Origin: Sciscionella sediminilitoris | GTDB lineage: Bacteria; Actinomycetota; Actinomycetes; Mycobacteriales; Pseudonocardiaceae | Direction of reading: 5' to 3' | Assembly: GCF_000737195.2 (NCBI RefSeq) | Contig: NZ_JALM01000130.1 | Span: forward strand, 1 to 38,724 | DNA: 38,724 nt | Part shown: positions 17,489-24,726 of the stretch, piece after piece | How positions within the stretch are numbered: position 1 is the stretch's first letter | How the letters are laid out: each line of letters starts with the position of its first letter | Notes under the pieces: generated by a model | Told to the model about the DNA's origin: nothing | Seen by the model: only the letters and a program-made list of their open reading frames with translations | Database searches by the model: none | Program-made: the position numbers and the translations under genes

Positions 17489-17944
17489 CAACTCCTCCCC
17501 CAATCCACGCCGATGTAAGACTTTTTCCACCGAACCAACCCAGGATGGCGTCAGTAAACCATATAAGTACCCCATCGGGTGTAACAGGAATGGAAACTGA
17601 CGCCCCTTGCAGATTCCTGCAAATCCCCTCGTCAGCGGGATGAAATTCCAAAAAGCGATAGCATGCCGATAATCATCAGATATTGACCATTTGGCTCGAT
17701 TCGGACAATTGCCTCGGTTTGTACACCCCTGTTTTTCTCCCGCCGCGCCGTCGAATCCAGCGGGCCGTTCCTGCTTTTCCCGCATGCCAGGCAATCGAGC
17801 CGCCACGACCACCGGCCCCGGCGGCCGGACCGGCACGGCCGGCAAAGACTAGGTCAACTACTGGAATCGGCTTCCGCTGCTACCTGGGCGTTCCGCTCGC
17901 CTGCCAGAGTCCATCGAGAGTCCATCAAGGACGGAACAACTGGT
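17489..17944. promoter_or_regulatory. 456-bp divergent control region between LAL operon and MDR/KAS III/SDR operon
   Basis: Much more AT-rich than its surroundings, with no gene. It contains a 9-bp inverted repeat with a 40-bp loop (GGCGTCAGT 17547-17555; ACTGACGCC 17596-17604), a compact palindrome TTGCAG-ATTC-CTGCAA (17607-17622), and TTGACC at 17683-17688, a fair -35 for rightward transcription with a poor -10 counterpart near 17705. These suit a regulated bidirectional promoter. Confidence 0.5.
17607..17622. promoter_or_regulatory. Perfect palindrome TTGCAG-N4-CTGCAA
   Basis: Six-base exact arms around ATTC, 119 bp upstream of the canonical LAL start, inside the divergent control region. 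Candidate regulator-binding dyad. Confidence 0.4.
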
Positions 17945-19132
17945 ATGGAGTTTGGTCCAATGCTCAAGACCGACGCCTGGGTTCTGCACCCCGGACAGGA
18001 TGGCGCCGCGCCCGCACGGACGACCGGCGAAGCACTCAGCCGTGAACAGTTCGCACTCGGCGAATTGGGCGACAACGAGGTGCTGGTGGAACCGCTGTAC
18101 GGGTCCTGGGAGGCGAACCTGGACCACGCGCTGTCCCGCAGCCCGATCGATGTGTGCCGGGCCCGGGGCGAGGACGCGGTCATCATCGGGAACCTCGGCG
18201 TGGTGCGGGTGCTGCGCACCGGATCCTCGCCGCGCGCGGAATCCTTCCAGGAGGGCGATATCTGCCTGGTGATGCCCTTCGGGAAGACCGACAGGCACGG
18301 TTACGCGGAACTGGTCTACGCCTACGACATGCCCGGCACCATCGGCTTGCTGGCCAAGCAGACGAAGCTCGAGGCGGACATTCTGCTTCGGGTGCCGCCG
18401 CTGACCCCGTACAGCCTGCCGCAGTGGGCCGCCTATGCCCGGTATTTCACTGCGTGGGACAACTGGCGCACGGCACTGCGTTGCTGGCAGGCTCAGCTGC
18501 CCGACGAACGGCCCGCGGACCATCTGGTGTTCGGCTGGGGCGGCGGGGTGACCTTCGCCGAGATGCTGCTCGCCCGCCGCGCGGGATTCCGCGTCGCCAT
18601 GACCACGAGTACCGATGAACGCATGGACATGTTGCGGCGCAACGGCATCACCGGGGTCGACCGCAGGCTGTTCCCCGATCTGGTGCACCGCCCCGAACTC
18701 GCCGGGCAGGACGCCGAGTACGACGCGCGGCACCGGGCCGCGCAGAAGGAGTTCCTCCGGACCATCGGGGAACTGAGCGACGGCGCGGGTGTGGCGATCT
18801 TCATCGACAACATGGGAGCCCCGCTGCACCGCGCCACGCTGAAGGCGCTCGCCCGGCAGGGCGTGCTCACCACCTGCGGCTGGAAGCAGGGCATGAGCAC
18901 GACCTCACTGCGAGCGTCCGAGTGCATCGGACGGCACCTGCACGTGCACACGCATGTCTGGCGGCTCCAGGACTCCGCGACGATTCGCGATCACCAGGAG
19001 AACACCGGCTGGATCCCGGACATCGACGAAACGAAGATCTACGGTTTCGACGATATCCCAGCGCTCGCCGAGGAATATTCGATCGGAAAGCTGGACACCT
19101 ATTTTCCGATCTTCCAAGTGAATCCCGTCTGA
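17945..19132 (+). CDS. MDR-superfamily dehydrogenase/reductase, distantly crotonyl-CoA reductase-like
   Basis: A 395-residue medium-chain dehydrogenase/reductase. A GroES-like N-terminal half (about 1-150: LVEPLYGSWEANLDHAL, then GNLGVVRVLRTG) precedes a Rossmann half with the nucleotide loop FGWGGG (residues 196-201) and a segment VLTTCGWKQGM near 310 typical of the MDR fold. The usual catalytic-zinc Cys/His set is not evident, which favours an enoyl or quinone reductase type. The closest familiar theme is crotonyl-CoA carboxylase/reductase, but this protein is shorter (about 445 is usual) and lacks its recognisable motifs, so carboxylation is not claimed. ATG 17945 has AAGG at 17927-17930; another ATG lies at 17960. 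First of three co-directional genes with KAS III and SDR. Likely reduces an enoyl-thioester for a special acyl unit (inference). Confidence 0.75.
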   Translation: MEFGPMLKTDAWVLHPGQDGAAPARTTGEALSREQFALGELGDNEVLVEPLYGSWEANLDHALSRSPIDVCRARGEDAVIIGNLGVVRVLRTGSSPRAESFQEGDICLVMPFGKTDRHGYAELVYAYDMPGTIGLLAKQTKLEADILLRVPPLTPYSLPQWAAYARYFTAWDNWRTALRCWQAQLPDERPADHLVFGWGGGVTFAEMLLARRAGFRVAMTTSTDERMDMLRRNGITGVDRRLFPDLVHRPELAGQDAEYDARHRAAQKEFLRTIGELSDGAGVAIFIDNMGAPLHRATLKALARQGVLTTCGWKQGMSTTSLRASECIGRHLHVHTHVWRLQDSATIRDHQENTGWIPDIDETKIYGFDDIPALAEEYSIGKLDTYFPIFQVNPV

Positions 19133-19151
19133 CCCACGGAGAGCGAAACCA

Positions 19152-20231
19152 ATGGCAGGCGATTTCAGCCACCGCACAGGCCGGATTCCCGGAGTCGGCA
19201 TCCGGGCCATCGGCCGCTACCTCCCGCAGCGCGCCGTGCCCAATTCCGAACTGGCCGCGCGGCTGCCCACCAGTGATGCGTGGATCCGGGAACGTATCGG
19301 CATCGAGAGCCGCCGGTTCGCCGCTGGGCAGGAATGGTCCTCGGACCTGGGCCGCAACGCGCTGCTCGACGCGTGCCTGCAGGCCAATGTCGAGCCGCAC
19401 GAGCTGAGCATGGTCGTCTGCGGTACGTACACGCCCGATCACCTGTTGCCGCACACCGCGGCGGCGATCACCAACAAGGCGGGAATCCCGCACACTCCGG
19501 CGTTCGACGTGAACAGCGGGGGCTGCCCCGGTTCGGTGTTCGCCCTGGATGTCGGCCGCAGGTATGTGCAGTCCGGGGAGTACCCGCTCGTCGCGGTCGT
19601 GCTCACCGATGTCAGCTCGCGCCTTTTCGACCCGGAGGACCGCACGGTCGGGGTGATCTTCGGAGACGCGGCGGCCTGCTATCTGCTCGAACCGGCCCGC
19701 CCCGATGCCGGTATCGGACCGGTGCGGCTGGGCAACGACTCCTCCCGCTACTGGTCGGTCTACGCGGCCCGGGAATCCCGCAGGGATCGCTACGACCGGC
19801 CGAAGGTATCCGGTTTCGGCGACAACTTCACCACCATGGTCGGTTCGGAAATCCGGGAATTCGTGCTGGGAACGGTCCCGGATTTCGTGCGCGAGTTCAC
19901 CGCGAAGGCCGAGGTCGACTTCGCGGATATCGATCTGTTCGCCGTGCACCAGGCGAATCTGAATCTGGTGCACGGGATCATGGACGCGCTGGACCAGCCG
20001 CGCGAGAAGGCACCGACGAACGTGGAACGGCTGGGCAACACATCCGGTGCCTCGGTGCCGCTGGTGTTGCGCGAAGCCGTCGACTCCGGCCGGTTACGGC
20101 CCGGCAAACAGGCGCTGCTGCTCGCCTTCGGCGGCGGGCTGACCTTCGGCGCCGCGCTGGTCCGCTGGTGCGGCCCGGACGACTTCCTCGCTCCACGTCA
20201 GCTCTTCGAGACAAAGGACGGCCAGACATGA
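19152..20231 (+). CDS. Beta-ketoacyl synthase III (FabH-like)
   Basis: A 359-residue KAS III, thiolase superfamily. The triad is complete: Cys125 in NSGGCPG, His266 in AVHQAN and Asn296 in GNTSGASVP. Family signatures at the N-terminus (IRAIGRYLPQRAVPNSEL, SDAWIRERIGIESR) and C-terminus are clear. ATG 19152 follows GGAGAG, 19 bp after the MDR stop; its stop overlaps the SDR start as ATGA. The active-site context differs from housekeeping FabH (usually AAC-A/S-G), suggesting a specialised substrate. With a ketoreductase and an enoyl-reductase-like partner it could make a beta-ketoacyl primer, an extender-unit precursor or an acyl side chain (inference). Confidence 0.92.
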   Translation: MAGDFSHRTGRIPGVGIRAIGRYLPQRAVPNSELAARLPTSDAWIRERIGIESRRFAAGQEWSSDLGRNALLDACLQANVEPHELSMVVCGTYTPDHLLPHTAAAITNKAGIPHTPAFDVNSGGCPGSVFALDVGRRYVQSGEYPLVAVVLTDVSSRLFDPEDRTVGVIFGDAAACYLLEPARPDAGIGPVRLGNDSSRYWSVYAARESRRDRYDRPKVSGFGDNFTTMVGSEIREFVLGTVPDFVREFTAKAEVDFADIDLFAVHQANLNLVHGIMDALDQPREKAPTNVERLGNTSGASVPLVLREAVDSGRLRPGKQALLLAFGGGLTFGAALVRWCGPDDFLAPRQLFETKDGQT

Positions 20232-20968
20232 GCACCACGACACACGACTTCACCGGGCGAACGGTGATCGTCACCGGAGCCGGCCGCGGCATCGGCCTCG
20301 CAACAGCCAGGTACTTCCACGCGGCAGGCGCGGTGGTGTGGCTGGTCGGCCGGGACGCCGAGGCCCTCAAGCAGGCCGCGAGCGATCTGGACGGTGCCCG
20401 GATCGCGCCCGCCGATGTCACCCGGACCGCGGACGTGGAGCGGGTCGTGCAGGACGCGATGGCCGACACCGGGCGGATCGACGTCCTGGTCAACAATGCC
20501 GGAATTCTGCGCGACAAGATGCTGTGGAAGCTCACCGATACGGACTGGGACGAGGTGCAGTCGGTCCATCTGGGTGCCGTTTTCCGGTTCATCCGCGCCT
20601 GTGTGCCGCATTTCCGGGAGCAGGGCCACGGCCGGATCGTCAACGTCACCTCCTATGCGGGCCTGCACGGCAACATCGGACAGGCCGCCTATTCCGCGGC
20701 GAAGGCCGGGGTCATCGGGCTCACCAGTACCGCGGCCAAGGAACTGGCGCGCTTCGGGATCACCGTGAACGCGATCTCGCCGGTCGCCGAGACCCGGATG
20801 ATCACCGAGCTGCCCGAGGCGGCGAGCGCCCAGCTGCGCACGCTCATCCCCGCGGGCCGGTTCGCCGCCCCGGAGGAGGTGTGCGCGGCCGTGGGGTTCC
20901 TTGCCTCCGACGAGGCGCACTACGTGACGGGCACGGTACTGCCGGTCGACGGGGGCATGTCGATCTGA
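20228..20968 (+). CDS. SDR-family 3-oxoacyl reductase (FabG-like)
   Basis: A 246-residue short-chain dehydrogenase. The cofactor loop TGAGRGIG is near the N-terminus, NNAG follows at about 90, the catalytic residues are Ser142, Tyr155 and Lys159 (YSAAK), and the C-terminus SDEAHYVTGTVLPVDGGMSI is typical of FabG-type NADPH ketoreductases. ATG 20228 overlaps the KAS III stop (ATGA), so the two are translationally coupled, and reduction of the KAS III product is the natural reading. It converges with the alpha/beta hydrolase gene 15 bp downstream. Confidence 0.93.
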   Translation: MSTTTHDFTGRTVIVTGAGRGIGLATARYFHAAGAVVWLVGRDAEALKQAASDLDGARIAPADVTRTADVERVVQDAMADTGRIDVLVNNAGILRDKMLWKLTDTDWDEVQSVHLGAVFRFIRACVPHFREQGHGRIVNVTSYAGLHGNIGQAAYSAAKAGVIGLTSTAAKELARFGITVNAISPVAETRMITELPEAASAQLRTLIPAGRFAAPEEVCAAVGFLASDEAHYVTGTVLPVDGGMSI

Positions 20969-20983
20969 TCGCGGGCCCGGGAT

Positions 20984-21757
20984 TCAGGGCAGCCGTTCGA
21001 GGAAATCCCGCAGTGGGCCCATGAACCGGGGCGCGCCCGCGGTACTGCGGATCGCCTCGTGATCGGCTCCCGGGATCACCGCGAGCTCACCGCGGGGCAG
21101 TGCGCGGAACAGTTCGACCGCCAGCTCCGGGCCGACCAGTTCGTCCCCATCGGCACCGAGCACCAGCGCGGGGACCTCGACGGTGGCGAGCTGTTCGGCG
21201 GAAAGCCCGGCGTAGCTCAGCCACATGTTCGCCGTGCCGAGGACGAGGGCGTCCCACTGCGGCCGTCCCCCGGGGTGCCAGGCCCGCATGGCCTCGCCCT
21301 CCGGGCCGAGGCAGTAGTCCAGCCAGGCGAGATCGGGACGGTTCCGCGCATCGGCGCCGAGCAGCATGCGGTGTTTCTCGCGGATACCGCCACGATCGAA
21401 ATCGGCAGAGGCGCCGCCGATCACCAGCGCCCCGGCGAGACCGGGATGCCGCACCGCGAGTTCGAGCGCGATCTGCCCGCCATCGCTCCAACCGCCGACC
21501 ACCGGATGGTCCAGGCCGAGTTCGGTGATCACCGCGGCGATCCGGTCGGCGATCGCCGGATAGGTCAGCGGGCCGTCGAGCGGGTCGGATTCGCCGTGGC
21601 CGGGGCTGTCCGGCAGCAGGAAGCGCACACCGGATCCGGCAGCGCCGACCAGCGGCCGCCAGGTGACGTGGCTGCCGAACCCACCGTGCAGCAGGAGAAC
21701 CGGCCGCCCCGCACCGAATTCGAACACCGCCGTTCCCGCGAGGAACCTCGCCGTCAC
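20984..21757 (-). CDS. Alpha/beta hydrolase
   Basis: A 257-residue alpha/beta hydrolase with the oxyanion segment LLLHGGFGSH, nucleophile elbow GGWSDGG (Ser91), acid Asp203 or Asp205 (GADGDELVG) and His233 (GADHEAI). GTG 21757 is chosen because it overlaps the stop of the upstream gene as GTGA, and the family N-terminus starts here; the frame extends about 50 codons further upstream with low-complexity Arg-rich sequence. Last of a three-gene operon with the type II thioesterase and the mutarotase-like protein. Could hydrolyse an ester or lactone intermediate; the substrate is unknown. Confidence 0.88.
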   Translation of the reverse strand: MTARFLAGTAVFEFGAGRPVLLLHGGFGSHVTWRPLVGAAGSGVRFLLPDSPGHGESDPLDGPLTYPAIADRIAAVITELGLDHPVVGGWSDGGQIALELAVRHPGLAGALVIGGASADFDRGGIREKHRMLLGADARNRPDLAWLDYCLGPEGEAMRAWHPGGRPQWDALVLGTANMWLSYAGLSAEQLATVEVPALVLGADGDELVGPELAVELFRALPRGELAVIPGADHEAIRSTAGAPRFMGPLRDFLERLP

Positions 21758-22524
21758 GAAAGCGGTCCCCGCAGCGCGAAGGGCTGCAATCCCCAGCACA
21801 GCATCCTGGTCTGTCCCGGTTCGAGCACGCAGCGACCGGCAGCGCCGCCGTCTCCGGGCAGCGTCCGCAATTCCAGCTCCACCGAACCATCCGCGATCCG
21901 GGCCCCGGTCCACGCGAACTCGGCCTCGCCCCAGATCCGCACACCGTCCCCGGAGCGGTCCGCACCGGAACGCAAGCGGTGCACCACATGGGTTTTACCG
22001 GGCAGCGGCCGGCCACCGCCGATCGCGAGTTGGAGCCCTGCCTCCCGGACCGGGCGACCCGGCAGCTCGGCGGAGTCGGCGCCGACCAGATCGTCCGCGG
22101 CCTCCGGCGGTTCGCCGCAGAGACCGAGAACCGGTGTCTCCCCGGCGAAGGGGTGCACCCGCGCCCGCACCCCGGCCGCGAGCGGATGCGCGGCGGTGTT
22201 CGTCAGCCCGTGCACCACGACCAGGCCGAAGCTGCCCACGCTGACCGCGGTGACCGGGGCTATCGGGGCGGTATCGGTCCTGGCGCCGAGGGTGAGCGTG
22301 CCCGCGGTGTGGTCCACGACCCGCCAGCGGGTCCGCTCGGGAACCAGTTCGGCCAGCGGGGCGTCCGCGTCCGGGGCACCGAACAGGCGGGCACCGCTCG
22401 CGGTCCCCGCGGCCAGGTAATCGGCCCCGCCGAACACCAGGGAGCGCAGCCGCGGGCCGGTCGGGTCGACCTCGGCGCGCACTCCTTCGGCCTCGAGGAG
22501 CACCACGTCCTCAGTGCTGATCAT
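21754..22524 (-). CDS. Putative mutarotase-like (aldose 1-epimerase superfamily) protein
   Basis: A 256-residue, beta-rich protein without a signal peptide. The start (VLLEAEGVRAEVDPTGPRL, SLVFGGADYL) and periodic short strands resemble the galactose mutarotase fold, including a Leu-(Gly)-(Gly)-(Ala/Asp)-type turn after the second strand. The family's catalytic His/Glu pair could not be assigned with confidence, so the call is tentative and a sugar-binding or scaffold role is equally possible. ATG 22524 overlaps the thioesterase end by 14 bp, and its stop overlaps the hydrolase start (GTGA). Its fixed place between a thioesterase and a hydrolase ties it to the pathway. Confidence 0.5.
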   Translation of the reverse strand: MISTEDVVLLEAEGVRAEVDPTGPRLRSLVFGGADYLAAGTASGARLFGAPDADAPLAELVPERTRWRVVDHTAGTLTLGARTDTAPIAPVTAVSVGSFGLVVVHGLTNTAAHPLAAGVRARVHPFAGETPVLGLCGEPPEAADDLVGADSAELPGRPVREAGLQLAIGGGRPLPGKTHVVHRLRSGADRSGDGVRIWGEAEFAWTGARIADGSVELELRTLPGDGGAAGRCVLEPGQTRMLCWGLQPFALRGPLS

Positions 22525-23269
22525 GACCGGTTTCCGCGCGCAGCAGCTCGAGTACCTCCGCCTGGTAATGGGTGAGGTAGAAATGACCGCCCGCCCAGTG
22601 CCGCATCCGGAACCGGCCGGTGGTGTGCTTCTCCCAGTCGGCGACTTCCTCCAGCGTGGCCTTCGGATCCGCGTCCCCGGTCAGCGCGGTGACCGGGCAG
22701 CTGAGGTCCGGGCCCGGCGCGTAGCGGTAGGTCTCCGCGGCGCGGTAGTCGCTTCGGATCGCGGGCAGCACCATGCGCAGCAGTTCCTCGTCCCCGAACA
22801 GCGCGGCATCGGTGCCCGCCAGCTTCTTCAGTTCCTCGATCAGGCCGTCGTCATCGCGCAGGTGCACCGATTCGTCCCGGTGCCGCGAGGGAGCGCGCCG
22901 CGCGGAGACGACCAGACCGGCGGGCGGGGTCCCCGCGGCTTCGAGCCGCCGTGCCACCTCGAAGGCCACGGTCGCCCCCATGCTGTGGCCGAACAACGTC
23001 ACCGGGCGCCCGAACCAGGACCGCAGCCAGGGCACGATCGCGTCGGCGAGCTCACCGAGGTCACCGATACACGGATCGGCCCTGCGATCCTGCCGTCCCG
23101 GGTACTGCACCGCGAGCACGTCGATATCCGGGGCGAGGGCCCGCGCGACGGGCAGGTAGAAGGTCGCCGAGCCGCCCGCGTGCGGGAAGCACACGAGCAC
23201 CGATTCGGCCTCGGGCGCCGGTGCGTAGCGTCGCAGCCACAGCTCGGTGTCCGGGGTGGTCGTCGTCAT
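22511..23269 (-). CDS. Type II (editing) thioesterase
   Basis: A 252-residue stand-alone thioesterase of the RifR/GrsT/TylO type, which removes stalled or wrongly primed acyl groups from PKS carrier proteins. The fold starts with LVCFPHAGGSATFY; the triad is Ser96 (GHSMGA), Asp199 (TGDADP) and His229 (AGGHFYL), at the standard spacing. ATG 23269 is supported by GGAGGA immediately upstream. It is the first gene of the minus-strand operon with the mutarotase-like and hydrolase genes, and is divergent from the second P450. Confidence 0.95.
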   Translation of the reverse strand: MTTTTPDTELWLRRYAPAPEAESVLVCFPHAGGSATFYLPVARALAPDIDVLAVQYPGRQDRRADPCIGDLGELADAIVPWLRSWFGRPVTLFGHSMGATVAFEVARRLEAAGTPPAGLVVSARRAPSRHRDESVHLRDDDGLIEELKKLAGTDAALFGDEELLRMVLPAIRSDYRAAETYRYAPGPDLSCPVTALTGDADPKATLEEVADWEKHTTGRFRMRHWAGGHFYLTHYQAEVLELLRAETGHDQH

Positions 23270-23484
23270 CTGTCCTCCAGGAACGGGCACTGCCTCCAGG
23301 GAACGGTCCGCACGGCGCGCGCGTCCAGCCCGGGCACCGAAGTCGAGGGGGTTCGCCAGTCTTTCCGGACCGAGGGCCACGGTGCGTCGATCCGGTACGC
23401 ACCCTCAGTTTTCGCCGATGCCCCGCGCCCGGTGCTCGATATGCTGTCCTCGTTCGTGCGCAAACACGCGGAAGGCAGGTTGCT
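23270..23484. promoter_or_regulatory. Divergent promoter region of thioesterase operon and P450-2, with inverted repeat 23381-23403
   Basis: The 215-bp gap contains GGTGCGT (23381-23387) and ACGCACC (23397-23403), exact 7-bp arms around 9 bases, a plausible operator between two divergent units. A near-duplicate CCTCCAGGAACGG / CCTCCAGGGAACGG lies at 23274 and 23293; the first copy includes the thioesterase Shine-Dalgarno. Confidence 0.4.
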
Positions 23485-24726
23485 GTGCCGGAGAAAGCCC
23501 CGTCCGTTCCCGTTGTGGATCTCCGTGACCCCGCGATCCTCGATGATCCGATGCGGGGCTACGACCGCATCCTCACCGAGTCGCCGATCTGCTGGGCGCG
23601 ACTGCCGAGCGGCGAGGAAGGCTGGCTGATCACCCGCGCCGACGATGTGCGCGCCGTGCTCTCCGATCCGGCCGTGCGCAACGATCCCACCGGCCTGCCG
23701 GGGCAGGGCGCGCAGACCCAGGAGGAGACCTTCCTGGCACTGGGCACGCCGCCGGAACACCTGCCCTATCTGCGGGCGAGCCTGCTGAGCCTGGACGGGG
23801 CCGAGCACACCCGGCTGCGGCGCAGCATCAGCCACGCCTTCAGCACCTCCCGGGTCGCGAAGCTGCGCCCACGGGTGCAGCAGCTCGTCGACGAACTGCT
23901 CGATGGGCTCGATTCCGCGTCGGGTGCCGGGAACACTCCGGTGAACCTGATCGACGAGTACGCCTATCCCCTTGCCATGACCGTGGTCTGCGAACTGGTC
24001 GGGGTGCCGGAGGCGGACCGGACGGACTGGTGGCGCTGGGGCAAGGTGCTCGTCAGCGGTACCCCGCAGGAGGCGACGGCCACGCTCGGCGAGATGTTCG
24101 CCTACTGTCACACGCTGATCGACCGGCGCCGCGCCGAACCGCGCGAGGACCTGATCAGTTCCGTTGCCGCGCAAGAGGAACTGACCGATGTGGACGCCGT
24201 CGCGGTCCTGGTGTTCCTGGTACTCGCCGGGCACGAGACGATGGCGCATCTGCTCTCCAATGCGGCGCTGGCCCTGATGCGCGATCCCGCCCACCGGGAG
24301 CTGCTGCGTACCGAGCCCGAACTCTGGCCCGCCGCGGTGCGTGAACTGGTGCGCACCGACGGCCCGGTGCAGCTGGCCCGGCTGCGCTACGCGGCGACCG
24401 ATATGGAAGTCGGCGGGGTGCGGATCAGCGCGGGGGACGCGGTGCAGGTGGTACTCGGCGCGGCGAACCGGGATCCGGCGCGATTCGCGCACCCGCGCGC
24501 GGCCGATGTGCGGTGGCAGGCCGAACACGGCCCTCGCGAGGGCAACGTCGGATTCGGCTGGGGACCGCATTTCTGTCTCGGGGTCGCCCTGGCGAAGCTG
24601 GAGGCGGAAATCGCGCTGCGCGGCCTTTTCGAACGGTTTCCCGCGGTGTCCCCGGTGACCGAGCCGGAGTGGGTGCCGTTGCCCCGCGGCAGGCACCGGG
24701 TCACCCTCGACGTACGGCTGCGCTAA
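23485..24726 (+). CDS. Cytochrome P450 monooxygenase (second)
   Basis: A 413-residue bacterial P450 with I-helix LAGHETMAH, K-helix ELVR (ExxR) and haem loop FGWGPHFCLG with Cys364. GTG 23485 is chosen because GAAGG lies upstream (23471-23475) and no closer in-frame start exists; the frame remains open far upstream but as Arg/Pro-rich sequence without a domain. The N-terminal VPVVDLRDPAILDDPMRGYD is typical of CYP105/107-like enzymes. Its stop codon overlaps that of the convergent serine hydrolase gene (CTAA). Likely a tailoring hydroxylase or epoxidase; site unknown. Confidence 0.94.
   Translation: MPEKAPSVPVVDLRDPAILDDPMRGYDRILTESPICWARLPSGEEGWLITRADDVRAVLSDPAVRNDPTGLPGQGAQTQEETFLALGTPPEHLPYLRASLLSLDGAEHTRLRRSISHAFSTSRVAKLRPRVQQLVDELLDGLDSASGAGNTPVNLIDEYAYPLAMTVVCELVGVPEADRTDWWRWGKVLVSGTPQEATATLGEMFAYCHTLIDRRRAEPREDLISSVAAQEELTDVDAVAVLVFLVLAGHETMAHLLSNAALALMRDPAHRELLRTEPELWPAAVRELVRTDGPVQLARLRYAATDMEVGGVRISAGDAVQVVLGAANRDPARFAHPRAADVRWQAEHGPREGNVGFGWGPHFCLGVALAKLEAEIALRGLFERFPAVSPVTEPEWVPLPRGRHRVTLDVRLR

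Noticed and set aside
10872-17518. Long plus-strand frames over 10,872-14,324 and 14,741-17,518
   Set aside because: Antisense shadows of the LAL genes; low-complexity translations with no recognisable domain.
17945-19132. True crotonyl-CoA carboxylase/reductase
   Set aside because: The length (395 against about 445) and key segments do not match. Kept as a distant MDR relative only.
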